Positions 55,175-63,500 of a stretch of DNA of 64,000 nt are shown here, one piece after another. The notes beneath the pieces were generated by a model that searched no databases, was not told the origin of the DNA, and saw nothing but the letters and a program-made list of their open reading frames with translations. The stretch spans positions 1-64,000 of the forward strand of contig NZ_SJPO01000009.1 of the NCBI RefSeq assembly GCF_007859935.1, written 5' to 3'. Every line of letters begins with the position of its first letter. The first letter of the stretch is position 1. Source of the stretch: Posidoniimonas polymericola (lineage in GTDB: Bacteria; Planctomycetota; Planctomycetia; Pirellulales; Lacipirellulaceae). A program made the position numbers and the translations under genes.

Positions 55175-55190
55175 CGGGCGGGTCCGCCGG

Positions 55191-55700
55191 CTACGCGATG
55201 GCCCCGCGGAAGCAGTAGTCGAACAGCAGCTCCCACTCTGCCTGCTGCCGGTCCAGGCACTCCTCGAGCCCCGCGCCGCCGCGCACCGCGGACTCGCAGT
55301 CGTCGACAAAGTCGTACGGGTCCCAGCCGCCAAACCGGTCGGCCAGCAGCGCGTACACCGGGTGGTCGCCGACGTTGCGGAACCAGTACTTGGCGTTGCC
55401 GAAGTCGCCCTCGCGACGGTGCATGACACCGTGCCAGAAGCTCCCCTCTGCGGTGGAGATCGCCTGGCTGTGGGTGTGCGACTCGTCGAGGAAGTCGTGC
55501 ACCAGCCACACGCCCGACAGGCAGCAGCGGGCCATCGCTGGGTCCTCCACCCGCTGGCCAGCAAACGCGGCCGCTAGGTCGAGCCGCTGGAGGGCGGCCT
55601 TGGCGCCCGCCTGCGGCGTCCCCTCGCCCAGCGGGCGGCGGCGGTCGCCGGCGACTAGTTCGGCGAGGGCTTGCGGGTAGTCGGCTGGGTCGAAGCTCAC
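55191..55700 (-). CDS. Conserved-looking cytosolic protein of unknown function
   Basis: A 169-residue protein without a signal peptide. A histidine/tryptophan-rich core (LVHDFLDESHTHSQ, GSFWHGVMHRREGDFGNAKY, WFRNVGDHPVYALLADR) is followed by an acidic, tryptophan-containing end. It looks like a planctomycete protein of unassigned function; the clustered histidines suggest possible metal binding, but this is not shown. The start is the GTG at 55700, where GGAGA lies about 10 bp upstream; the longer frame is arginine-rich spacer that overlaps the terminator. It is convergent with the GGDEF gene, 16 bp away. Confidence 0.7.
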   Translation of the reverse strand: MSFDPADYPQALAELVAGDRRRPLGEGTPQAGAKAALQRLDLAAAFAGQRVEDPAMARCCLSGVWLVHDFLDESHTHSQAISTAEGSFWHGVMHRREGDFGNAKYWFRNVGDHPVYALLADRFGGWDPYDFVDDCESAVRGGAGLEECLDRQQAEWELLFDYCFRGAIA

Positions 55701-55733
55701 GTGGGGCGGTCTCCGCGGCGAGAACGGGGCGAC

Positions 55734-55770
55734 AAAAAAAGGCCGCGGGACGCCAGGGTCCCGCGGCCTT
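55734..55770 (-). terminator. Intrinsic terminator after the repeat-protein gene
   Basis: On the minus strand an 11-bp GC stem (55741-55751 with 55758-55768), 6-nt loop and T7 (55740-55734). It lies 25 bp after the stop of the upstream gene (55795) and 33 bp before the start of the next one. Confidence 0.93.
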
Positions 55771-55794
55771 CGTGTCATTTTTATCCCGGTCGGC

Positions 55795-58218
55795 TTAGCG
55801 GAGCAAGCCGCGACGCGTGCTGCTCTTCTTAGTCGTCTGCGGGGCCGAACCGCCGCCCACCGCGGCGTTCGACGCGGTGCGGTCACGGCCAGCGGTGCTG
55901 GCGGCGCGGGGCTGCGACTGGTTGCCGCGGCGGCGGGCCACCGACTCGCTGTCGGTCTTGGAGTCGCGGGCCTCGGCGGCGAGCGCGGCGTACTTGGCGG
56001 ACTCGCCGGTGTCGCCCAGGTTGCGGTGCATGGTCGACAGGTTGCCGAACGGCACGGCCATCGCGCCCGGGTCGAGCACCTTGGCGTCGACCGCCTGCTG
56101 CATCAGCTCGGCGCCCTTCTCGGTAAGCTCGATCGCCTTGGGCCGCTGATCCTGATTCCAGAAGCTGACGCCCATGCTGACCAGCGCCTCGCCGAGCTGG
56201 CGGGGCACCACGAGTTCGCTCTTGGGGGCGTCGCCCAGCAGCAGGCCCTCGGCCTGGGTGTACCACTCGACCGCGGCCGCGTGGTCCTGCTTGTGCACCG
56301 CGTTGGCGGCGCCAAGGTGGAAGTACAGGCGTCCGATCAGCTGCTCGGCGGCGGGCTGGGCGTCGGCGGTCGCGGCCGCCTCGGTGAGGTGGCTGAGCGA
56401 CTCCTGGCCGTAGGTCAGCGCGCGTTCCGCTTCGCGGCGGGTGTGGGCCACCCGCAGGGCGTGGAAGTACGCCTGGCCAAGGCCCCAGTGCGCCTGGTGC
56501 TTGAGCAGCTTGTCGTCGGTCGAGGCGACAATCGCGGTCGCGGCGTCGGAGGCCTCGGTGACCCACGGGCCGGGGTCCTTGGCGGGCTTGAGGTTGGCGA
56601 GCGTCTCGAGGGCGACCTGCGCTACCTCTAGCCGCAGCTCGAGCGAGCCCTGGTCGTTGGTGATCAGCTCTTCGGCCAGGCCTGAGGCGCGGCCGATCCA
56701 CTGGGCGACCACGTCGGCCTTGTCGTCGTAGCTCCGACGCGAGACCTCGTTGGCCACGGCCAGGTGCGACCTGACCAGCAGCAGCTTGGCGGCGCGGCGT
56801 TCGGTGGCGTCCTTGCTCGTGGCGAGCTTGTCGGCAATCGAGATCGCGGTGGTGTGGAAGCCGATCGCCTTGTCGGCGATCTGCGCGTCGCCCAGCGAGG
56901 CGAGGCTGCCCATCAACGCCAGGGCCTGGGCCTTGACCAGCTGCGGGGCGTCTTCGTCGTCGATCACCTTGCGGGTCTCGAGGACGGCCTCGTCGTAGCG
57001 GGCCACGGCGGCCAGGGTCTCGGACCAGCGCAGACGGTAGGCGACGTTGTCCTCGTCCTGCTCGACGGCAAGCTTGGCGTCGGCCTCGGCCTTCACGGGC
57101 TGACCGGTCGACAGGTAAACCTCGCTCCGCAGCCACAGCGAGTAGGCGGCGTTCGGCTCGATGGCCAACGCGGCCGTAAGGTCCTTCAACCGCTTGCTGT
57201 AGGCGTGACGCGGCCGGGTCTCGGCCCGCAGGGCGAAGGCCTCGGCGTCGGGCGCCTGGAGCACGATGTGGGTGACAAACTGCGGCGAAATCGGCGTGAG
57301 CCCCTCGCTCGACTTGGTGAGCAGGAACATCAGCCCCTTCTCGGGGTAGGCGATGCCGAGCGCCTCGCCCGACTCGTCGTCGGCGATGGTGACCGGGTCG
57401 ATCGCGTCGACGCGGAGCTTGGCCGCCAGGCGTTCGGGCTGCGACTGCTTAACGAGCTGCGCCTTGATCAGCTCGACGCGGTCGCCCTCGACGAGCACCT
57501 CGACCTTGGCGAAGCCTTCCTGATCGAACGCCATCACGACGCCGTCGGAGGTCTTGCGTTGCGAGGCGGGCTCGCCCCACAGTCGTTCGAGGTCCGCACG
57601 GCTCGAGACGCCGGCGACGATCTGCTTAAAGGGCGCCGCGGCGACCTTGACCTCTTCCTGCAGCAACGCGGCGGCGACGTCGCCCGGAGTGGCCATCGCT
57701 CGGGGAGCGGTCGGCTCACCCGCGTCGGCGACCACGACGTCGTCGTCGGCAACGGTGATCTGCTCGGCGGCGTCCTCAACGGCGTCCTCAACGGCGTCCT
57801 CAACGGCGTCCTCAACGGCGTCCTCAACGGCGTCCTCAACGGCGTCTTCAACGGCGTCTTCGGCGGCGGTCGCCTGGGGCGCGGCCTCCTCGGTCGCCAG
57901 GTCCGTAACCTCCACAGACGCGACCGGCGGGGCCGATTTGCTGGGCGGGTCCGCCAGTTCCGGCTCGTGCTCAGAAACCGACGAGATCGGCTCGAGCGAA
58001 TCCTCGGGGGCCTTGTACCCCTCCTCGAGCGCCTCGCGGGTGGCGATCAGCACCGAGTCCTCGACCACCTTCTCAATGATCACCGGCGCCTTGGTAGGCT
58101 CTTCGGCGGACAGCTCGATGGGCGAGCCCCACAGGCTGGCGACCGCGGCCGCCCCAAACCCTGCGCGGAGCAGAATCGAGTCTTGGCGGAACAGCTTGGC
58201 GAGCGTTTGGTTGATCAT
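55795..58218 (-). CDS. Large secreted helical-repeat protein with an (AVED)n stretch
   Basis: An 807-residue secreted protein. A signal peptide-like N-terminus (RAGFGAAAVASLWGSP) is followed by an acidic, low-complexity region with seven VEDA units (about residues 119-150). A beta-rich domain follows (AGVSSRADLERLWGEPASQR). A long all-helical part resembles TPR-like repeats (NAAYSLWLRSEVYLSTGQPV, LGQAYFHALRVAHTRRE, LIGRLYFHLGAANAVHKQDH). The C-terminus is basic (RDRTASNAAVGGG, KKSSTRRGLLR). Probably a periplasmic or surface scaffold. No enzyme motif is visible. The low-complexity region is coded by a 12-bp tandem repeat and could vary in length between strains. Confidence 0.75.
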   Translation of the reverse strand: MINQTLAKLFRQDSILLRAGFGAAAVASLWGSPIELSAEEPTKAPVIIEKVVEDSVLIATREALEEGYKAPEDSLEPISSVSEHEPELADPPSKSAPPVASVEVTDLATEEAAPQATAAEDAVEDAVEDAVEDAVEDAVEDAVEDAVEDAAEQITVADDDVVVADAGEPTAPRAMATPGDVAAALLQEEVKVAAAPFKQIVAGVSSRADLERLWGEPASQRKTSDGVVMAFDQEGFAKVEVLVEGDRVELIKAQLVKQSQPERLAAKLRVDAIDPVTIADDESGEALGIAYPEKGLMFLLTKSSEGLTPISPQFVTHIVLQAPDAEAFALRAETRPRHAYSKRLKDLTAALAIEPNAAYSLWLRSEVYLSTGQPVKAEADAKLAVEQDEDNVAYRLRWSETLAAVARYDEAVLETRKVIDDEDAPQLVKAQALALMGSLASLGDAQIADKAIGFHTTAISIADKLATSKDATERRAAKLLLVRSHLAVANEVSRRSYDDKADVVAQWIGRASGLAEELITNDQGSLELRLEVAQVALETLANLKPAKDPGPWVTEASDAATAIVASTDDKLLKHQAHWGLGQAYFHALRVAHTRREAERALTYGQESLSHLTEAAATADAQPAAEQLIGRLYFHLGAANAVHKQDHAAAVEWYTQAEGLLLGDAPKSELVVPRQLGEALVSMGVSFWNQDQRPKAIELTEKGAELMQQAVDAKVLDPGAMAVPFGNLSTMHRNLGDTGESAKYAALAAEARDSKTDSESVARRRGNQSQPRAASTAGRDRTASNAAVGGGSAPQTTKKSSTRRGLLR
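57769..57864 (-). repeat. 12-bp tandem repeat inside the secreted helical-repeat gene
   Basis: On the plus strand the unit GGCGTCCTCAAC occurs six times without error (57769-57840). A seventh has one C-to-T change (57841-57852) and an eighth (57853-57864) is degenerate. On the coding strand each unit encodes Val-Glu-Asp-Ala, so copy-number change would stay in frame and lengthen or shorten the acidic stretch. Confidence 0.95.
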
Positions 58219-58500
58219 ATTGATTCGCTCCTCGTCGGCCCGCGTGGTGCGGGTCAGGCCCCCTCTGCCAACGGGTCTAAGCCAGCCGGCGTAGTGTTTT
58301 GGTCCGAGCGCGTCATGGCACGGCGTGAACTGTGTTAAGGGCTATCGGCTCGACACAATCGCTACAGCCAGACACTTCGGCCAAAATCGCGCGAATCCGG
58401 CAAATCCCTACGACAGCACCGCTGGCGCTCGTTCTTACGCTGGTCGCGGTGTAACATGAATGGCCCTTGAACCACCAGTTTTTCGACGGAGCGTCACGTC

Positions 58501-59655
58501 TTGAGCTCAACTCTGAACATCGGACTTGTTGGCTACAAGTTCATGGGCAAGGCCCACTCGCACGCCTACCAATCGGCCGGGCGTTTCTTTGACCTCGACC
58601 TCACGCCGGTCATGAAGGCGGTCTGCGGCCGCAATGAAGCGGCGGTGAAGGAATTCGCCCGGCAGTGGGGCTGGGATTCGATCGAAACCGACTGGCGCCA
58701 GCTGGTCGAGCGCGACGACATCGACCTGGTCGACATCGGCTCGCCCGGCAGCACCCACGCCGAGATCGCCATCGCCGCCGCCAAGGCCGGCAAGCACGTC
58801 TACTGCGAGAAGCCATTGGCCAACTCGCTGGACGACTGCAAGCAGATGCTCGCCGCGGTCAGGGAGTCCGGCGTCAAGCACATGATCAACTTCAACTACC
58901 GCAAGACGCCCGCCATGGCGCTCGCGAAGAAGATGATCGAGGCCGACGAGATCGGCGAGGTCCGCCACGTCCGCTGCACGTACCTGCAGGACTGGCTGGT
59001 CGACCCCGAGTTCCCGATGAACTGGCGGATGCGGAAGGAGACCGCCGGCGCCGGCGCGCACGGCGACCTCGGCGCCCACAGCGTCGACCTCGCCCGCTTC
59101 CTGGTCGGCGACATCGCCGAGGTAGTCGGCGAGACGCGGACCTTCATCACCGAGCGGCCCGCCGAGGGGACCTCGAGCGGCCTGACCGGCACCGCCGGCG
59201 AGGGGACCGAGCCGGTCACCGTCGACGACTGCTCGCTGTTCCTCGCCAAGTTCGCGGGCGGCGCGCTCGGCTCGTTTGAAGCGACCCGCCTGGCGCCGGG
59301 CCGCAAGAACTTCAACCGCATCGAGCTCAATGGCAGCAAGGGCACGCTCGCCTGGTGCTTCGAGGACCTCAACGTGCTGGAGTTCTACAGCACCGCCGAC
59401 AGTCGGCAGGGCTTCAAGCGGATCATCGCCACCGAGGGCGACCACCCCTACATGCACGCCTGGTGGCCGCCGGGCCACATGCTGGGCTACGACCACACCT
59501 TCGTCAACGCGGTGGCCGACATGCTCCAGGCGATCGCCCAGGACAAGAACCCGTCCCCATGCTTCCTGGCCGGCGCCAATTGCGTCGCGGTGCTGAACGC
59601 CGTGGAGCGCAGCGTCGAGAGCGGCAAGTGGGAGTCGGTTGAGAAGATCGACTGA
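58501..59655 (+). CDS. Gfo/Idh/MocA family oxidoreductase
   Basis: A 384-residue NAD(P)-dependent sugar oxidoreductase. N-terminal Rossmann fold with GLVGYKFMGKAHSHAY, then the family's CEKPLA motif and a beta-rich C-terminal domain; the catalytic Lys and His residues typical of the family are in EKPLA and in the HGDLGAHSVDLARF region. Starts with TTG at 58501, with GGAG 9 bp upstream. Planctomycetes have many such proteins, often in sugar catabolism; the substrate is unknown. It is followed after 51 bp by a peptidase gene, probably unrelated. Confidence 0.9.
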   Translation: MSSTLNIGLVGYKFMGKAHSHAYQSAGRFFDLDLTPVMKAVCGRNEAAVKEFARQWGWDSIETDWRQLVERDDIDLVDIGSPGSTHAEIAIAAAKAGKHVYCEKPLANSLDDCKQMLAAVRESGVKHMINFNYRKTPAMALAKKMIEADEIGEVRHVRCTYLQDWLVDPEFPMNWRMRKETAGAGAHGDLGAHSVDLARFLVGDIAEVVGETRTFITERPAEGTSSGLTGTAGEGTEPVTVDDCSLFLAKFAGGALGSFEATRLAPGRKNFNRIELNGSKGTLAWCFEDLNVLEFYSTADSRQGFKRIIATEGDHPYMHAWWPPGHMLGYDHTFVNAVADMLQAIAQDKNPSPCFLAGANCVAVLNAVERSVESGKWESVEKID

Positions 59656-59706
59656 TCACCCGCCACGCTTCCTAACCACGCCCGCCAATCGAAATGATGG
59701 TTGCAA

Positions 59707-60930
59707 GTGCCCAAGAAGAACCCGTCGACGGCCAAACGCCCCTCGCTCGAGAGCGCTGTCTCTGACGCCGAGGCGCTGCGGCTGGTGATGAAGCTGATGG
59801 CGATCCCCGGCCGCAGCTGCGAGGAACGATTGGTCGTGGACGCGATTGTCGCGGAGCTGCGTGGCGCGGGGCTAGACGCGGGCCTGCTGCGATTCGACAA
59901 CGCCCACAAGAAGTCGGCGTTCAAGGGCGAGGTTGGCAACCTGATCGTCAAGCTGCCCGGCACGCTCAGAGGCCCGCGGCGGATGTTCTCGGCGCACGTC
60001 GACACGGTGCCGATCTGCGTCGGCTGCACGCCCAGGCGTCAGGGCGACCGCGTCGTGTCGGGCAACCCCGCGACCGGGCTCGGCGCCGACGACCGGGCCG
60101 GCACGGCGGTGGTGCTGTGCACGCTGCTGGCCGTGCTGCGGAGCGGCGCCGACCACCCACCGCTCACATTCCTGTGGACCGTGCAGGAGGAGGTCGGACT
60201 GTGCGGGGCGCGGCACGTGTCGCTCGCCCAACTGGGCAAGCCGAAGCTGGCGTTCAACTTCGACGGCTCGTCGCCGACGAAGGTCACGATCGGCGCCACC
60301 GGCGGCTACCGCATGGCGGTTGAGATCCTCGGCATCCCCAGCCACGCGGGCAACGCCCCCGAGGAGGGCGTCAGCGCGATCAGCATCGCGGCCATCGCCA
60401 TCGCCGACCTCACCCGTCGCGGCTGGCACGGCCGCATCCGCAAGAGCGGCCGCCAGGGGACCAGCAACGTGGGCGTCATCGCCGGCGGCCAGGCGACCAA
60501 CGTCGTGACCGACCGGGTCGTGCTCCGCGCCGAGGCCCGCAGCCACGACCCCGAGTTCCGCCAGCAGATCGTCGCCGAGATGGAGAAGGCCTTCCACGCC
60601 GCGGCGGCAAAGGTCAAGAACACCGCCGGCCAGACAGGCCAGGTGAACATCAACGGTCAGCTCGACTACGAGTCGTTCCGCCTGCCCGCGTCGCACGAGT
60701 CGGTGCAGGCAGCGGTGGCCGCGGTTGAGGCGCTCGGGCTCGAGCCGGAGCTGGCGATCGCCAACGGCGGGCTCGACGCCAACTGGCTGACGCACCGCGG
60801 CCTGCCGACCGTTTCGTTTGGCTGCGGGCAGCGTGGCATCCACAAGCAGGGCGAGGAACTTGTGATCGACGAGTTCCAGACCGCGCGCCGCCTGGCGCTG
60901 CAGCTCACCGCCGCGGAGCCAACCGCATGA
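59707..60930 (+). CDS. M20 family metallopeptidase (PepT/PepD-like)
   Basis: A 407-residue M20 peptidase. Metal-site motifs: FSAHVDTVP (His and Asp), GLGADDRAGTAV (bridging Asp), WTVQEEVGLCGA (general-base Glu pair) and FDGSSPTKV; a C-terminal His follows in GIHKQGEELVIDEF. Layout resembles tripeptidase T and other di/tripeptidases. The start is the GTG at 59707 or the TTG at 59701. Its stop overlaps the following ferredoxin-like gene by 4 bp (ATGA), a curious pairing. Substrates unknown. Confidence 0.9.
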   Translation: MPKKNPSTAKRPSLESAVSDAEALRLVMKLMAIPGRSCEERLVVDAIVAELRGAGLDAGLLRFDNAHKKSAFKGEVGNLIVKLPGTLRGPRRMFSAHVDTVPICVGCTPRRQGDRVVSGNPATGLGADDRAGTAVVLCTLLAVLRSGADHPPLTFLWTVQEEVGLCGARHVSLAQLGKPKLAFNFDGSSPTKVTIGATGGYRMAVEILGIPSHAGNAPEEGVSAISIAAIAIADLTRRGWHGRIRKSGRQGTSNVGVIAGGQATNVVTDRVVLRAEARSHDPEFRQQIVAEMEKAFHAAAAKVKNTAGQTGQVNINGQLDYESFRLPASHESVQAAVAAVEALGLEPELAIANGGLDANWLTHRGLPTVSFGCGQRGIHKQGEELVIDEFQTARRLALQLTAAEPTA

Positions 60931-61211
60931 ACGACGACGAGCACCTCTGCCTGTGCTTCCACGTCACCAAGCGGAAGGTGATCAACTACCTGCGTATCGA
61001 ACGACCGCGCGCGGCGTCGCAGCTGGCGGAGTGCCACGGAGCGGGCACGGGGTGCGGCTGGTGCCGGCCGTTTTTGAAGAAGTTGTTCGAGGCGTCGCGC
61101 GAAGCGGCCGACGTCGAAGGCGTCGACCTGCCGAGCAGCGACGACTACGCCACGTCGCGCAGCGCGTACGTTAAGTCCGGCAAGGGCACGCCGCCGCCGA
61201 GCGCGTCGTAG
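60927..61211 (+). CDS. BFD-like [2Fe-2S] protein
   Basis: A 94-residue protein with the bacterioferritin-associated ferredoxin pattern. Cys8 and Cys10 (CLCF) and Cys43 and Cys46 (CGWC) are spaced as in [2Fe-2S] BFD domains, and the intervening helix KRKVINYLRIERPRAA matches. BFD mobilises iron from bacterioferritin in E. coli; other BFD domains occur in nitrite reductases and NifU. No bacterioferritin gene is in the window. The C-terminal 35 residues are low complexity. It is translationally coupled to the M20 peptidase (ATGA). Confidence 0.8.
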   Translation: MNDDEHLCLCFHVTKRKVINYLRIERPRAASQLAECHGAGTGCGWCRPFLKKLFEASREAADVEGVDLPSSDDYATSRSAYVKSGKGTPPPSAS

Positions 61212-61279
61212 TAAAGGCGCCAGCAGTGCCGCCGCGCATGGGTTTTCTTTTTGTTTTTTGAGAACCCGACCAACTGCCC

Positions 61280-61308
61280 TTGATCGATTCCCACGACCGG
61301 CGTATTCT
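61280..61308 (+). promoter_or_regulatory. Promoter of the candidate non-coding RNA
   Basis: TTGATC (61280-61285), a 17-bp spacer, TATTCT (61303-61308): a good sigma-70 promoter in an otherwise GC-rich stretch. It predicts transcription from about 61315, with no gene in frame downstream until kdsD at 61790. Confidence 0.6.
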
Positions 61309-61314
61309 CCCGCC

Positions 61315-61683
61315 CACACGTGACGCACGGGGCGCCAACAAACGTCGGCAGGATGCTGACAGACGCCGGTGCGACAAGAAGGACTTGACTCTCCAACGCC
61401 GAAAGCGGAGGACCAAACGGACGCAAGGAAGCGCCGCGAGCCATCCGGTTCACTGTACTCTCTTGCGTCCATCCCGATGAAACACGTGGAGTGGCCCGGC
61501 CGCAAGGCTGTCCCGCGAAGCGGTTCGCTCGGCATGGATGCCCGCAGCCGCCCCGAACACTCCCGACGCCCCGGCGCTGCTTTTGTCCCCCCTGAAGCAG
61601 TGAGCCACGCGTCCAATCGCTCCCGGAAAAGTTGCTACGTCCTCTGCCCCCCTGGGACGTGTGCTTTTCTGGGAGCTTTTTTT
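61315..61683 (+). ncRNA. Candidate structured non-coding RNA upstream of kdsD
   Basis: A stretch of about 370 nt between a sigma-70-like promoter and an intrinsic terminator, with no convincing protein frame. Structure can be read from the sequence. A 9-bp perfect pairing joins GGACGCAAG (61419-61427) to CTTGCGTCC (61462-61470). Short hairpins such as GCGAA/TTCGC and GGCA/TGCC follow, and CTGCTT pairs with AAGCAG before the terminator. I do not recognise 6S RNA, tmRNA, SRP RNA or RNase P RNA motifs. It could be an independent small RNA or a long attenuator leader for kdsD. Confidence 0.45.
61619..61683 (+). terminator. Intrinsic terminator of the candidate RNA, upstream of kdsD
   Basis: A long imperfect stem: GCTCCCGGAAAAG with CTTTTCTGGGAGC, continued by TACGTCC/GGACGTG, followed by T7 (61677-61683). 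A second perfect hairpin (CGTCGCCCGGC/GCCGGGCGACG) follows within 15 bp. Read-through would be needed for the upstream promoter to reach kdsD 107 bp later. Confidence 0.78.
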
Positions 61684-61789
61684 ATGCGCCGCGTCGCCCG
61701 GCAATCCCCGCCGGGCGACGCCGTTGCGGCGTTTTGGCCGCGCGGCTAAACTCCCGACCCCAACCCACGACGGTCAAGGAAGACCAACC

Positions 61790-62893
61790 ATGCCCCACTC
61801 CGCCGCGCGGCGCAGCAGCGCCGACCAGCCGAACCTCACCCACCACGAGCAGCTGCGCGCCGCCAAAGAGATCATGCGCCGCGAGGCAATCGCGCTGTGG
61901 CACGTCTCGAACCGGTTGGACCACTCCTTCACCGAAGCGGTCCGCCTGCTCCACGAAGCCCAGGGCGGCGTGATCGTCACCGGCATGGGCAAGGCCGGCA
62001 TCATCGGTCAGAAGATCTCCGCGACCCTCGCCTCGACCGGCGCGCACGCGCACTTCGTCCACCCCGCCGAGGCGTTCCACGGCGACCTCGGCCGCTTCCA
62101 CGACAACGACGTCGTGCTCGCGCTGTCGCAGTCGGGCGAGACCTCCGAGGTCACGCAGCTGCTGCCGAGCCTCCGCTCGCGCGGGCTGCCGATCATCGCC
62201 ATGACCGCCTCGTCCGAGAGCACCCTGGGCCGCGCGGCCGAGGTCGTGCTCGAGCTCGGCAGGCTCGAGGAGGCCTGCTCGCTCGGCCTGGCGCCGAGCA
62301 CCAGCACGACCGTAATGCTCGCGTTGGGCGACGCCCTGGCGCTCGTCCTCAGCAGCATGCGAGGCTTCCGCGAGGAGGACTTCGCCCGCTATCACCCGGG
62401 CGGGGCCCTGGGCCGCAAGCTGAGCAACGTCGAGGACGTGATGCGTCCGCTCAAGGAGTGCCGCGTCGCGCGGCTCGACCAGTCCGCCCGCGAGGTGCTG
62501 ATCCAGTGCAGCCGCCCCGGCCGCCGCTCGGGCGCGATCATGCTGACCGACAACGCCGGCAAGCTAGCCGGGCTGTTCACCGATAGCGACCTGGCCCGGC
62601 TGTTCGAGCACGGCGCCGAATCCAAGCTCGACACGCCAATTGCCAAGCTGATGATCGCCAACCCGACGACTATCCGTGTCGGCCAGAAAACCACCGCCGC
62701 GGTCGAGCTGCTGGCCGCCCGCAAGTTCAGCGAGCTGCCGGTCGTCGACGCCGACGGCAAGCCGCTCGGCATGATCGACGTCACCGACGTCGTCGGCATG
62801 CGGCTGAGCAGTGAGAAGCCGAGTCAGCGCCCGGCGCCGGCCGCCAGCAACGTGAAGATCTTCCCGGGCGAAGACGTCTTCGCTGCCGGCTAG
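61790..62893 (+). CDS. kdsD: Arabinose-5-phosphate isomerase
   Basis: A 367-residue KdsD: it converts ribulose 5-phosphate to arabinose 5-phosphate, the first step to KDO of lipopolysaccharide. The SIS domain is clear (GGVIVTGMGKAGIIGQKISA, HPAEAFHGDLGRF, ALSQSGETSEV); two CBS domains follow (VEDVMRPLKECRVARLDQ..., TPIAKLMIANPTTIRVGQ). The start at 61790 has AAGGA 10 bp upstream; the longer upstream frame crosses the terminator. The kdsC gene follows after 74 bp. Confidence 0.93.
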   Translation: MPHSAARRSSADQPNLTHHEQLRAAKEIMRREAIALWHVSNRLDHSFTEAVRLLHEAQGGVIVTGMGKAGIIGQKISATLASTGAHAHFVHPAEAFHGDLGRFHDNDVVLALSQSGETSEVTQLLPSLRSRGLPIIAMTASSESTLGRAAEVVLELGRLEEACSLGLAPSTSTTVMLALGDALALVLSSMRGFREEDFARYHPGGALGRKLSNVEDVMRPLKECRVARLDQSAREVLIQCSRPGRRSGAIMLTDNAGKLAGLFTDSDLARLFEHGAESKLDTPIAKLMIANPTTIRVGQKTTAAVELLAARKFSELPVVDADGKPLGMIDVTDVVGMRLSSEKPSQRPAPAASNVKIFPGEDVFAAG

Positions 62894-62967
62894 TGTTTTT
62901 GCCCGTGTCCTCATCAGCGAACCGCAGAGCAACCGCGGGCTAACGCCCCGCGGCTGACAAACTGGCC

Positions 62968-63462
62968 ATGACGCTCTCCGACACCTGCCGACAAATCAAG
63001 CTGCTGCTCTCGGACGTCGACGGCGTGATGACCGACGGCTTGGTGATCTACGATTCCAACGGCGGCGAGCTGAAGAGCTTCAACATCCGCGACGGCCTCG
63101 GCATCCGGCTGTGGCAGCGCGCCGGCGGACGGTTTGGCGTTGTGACCGGGCGGGAGAGCCCCATGGTCACCCGCCGCTGCCAGGAACTCGACATCGAGAT
63201 CGTTTGCCAGAACGCCGGCGACAAGCTGCCGGTGGTAGAGCGGATCGCAGCCGAACAAGACGTGATGCTGTCGGAAATCGCCTACATCGGCGACGACCTG
63301 CCCGACCTGCCGGTGATCAAGGCGGTCGGACTCGGGGTCGCGGTGGCGGACGCCGCCGAGGAGCTGCTGCACGCGGCCGACATGACCACCACCCTGCCGG
63401 GCGGCCGCGGCGCGATCCGCGAGCTAATCGAGGTGATCCTAAAGCAGAGGACCAAGCGCTAA
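62968..63462 (+). CDS. kdsC: 3-deoxy-D-manno-octulosonate-8-phosphate phosphatase
   Basis: KdsC, 164 residues, a HAD-superfamily phosphatase that removes the phosphate from KDO 8-phosphate. Motif I is LLSDVDGVMTDG; motif II is in VVTGRES; motif IV is IGDDLPDLPV. No cap domain, as in tetrameric KdsC proteins. Directly after kdsD, so this operon supplies the KDO branch of LPS synthesis. Confidence 0.95.
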   Translation: MTLSDTCRQIKLLLSDVDGVMTDGLVIYDSNGGELKSFNIRDGLGIRLWQRAGGRFGVVTGRESPMVTRRCQELDIEIVCQNAGDKLPVVERIAAEQDVMLSEIAYIGDDLPDLPVIKAVGLGVAVADAAEELLHAADMTTTLPGGRGAIRELIEVILKQRTKR

Positions 63463-63500
63463 GTTCCGTTGGGGAAACTGGCTTTTGCTCGGTTAAGAAC

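Noticed and set aside
56764-58338. 524-codon plus-strand frame with repeated 'GVLNGVLN'
   Set aside because: It is the antisense of the (AVED)n protein: the 12-bp repeat read backwards. The minus-strand gene has a signal peptide and a terminator after it.
61315-61683. RNase P RNA, tmRNA, SRP RNA or 6S RNA identity for the candidate RNA
   Set aside because: The conserved GAGGAAAGTCC of RNase P, the T-arm of tmRNA and the SRP core were looked for by eye and not found; length exceeds usual 6S.
61369-61749. 126-codon plus-strand frame between the BFD gene and kdsD
   Set aside because: It runs through the terminator hairpin and T-tract and has no motif or ribosome-binding site; the region is better read as RNA.
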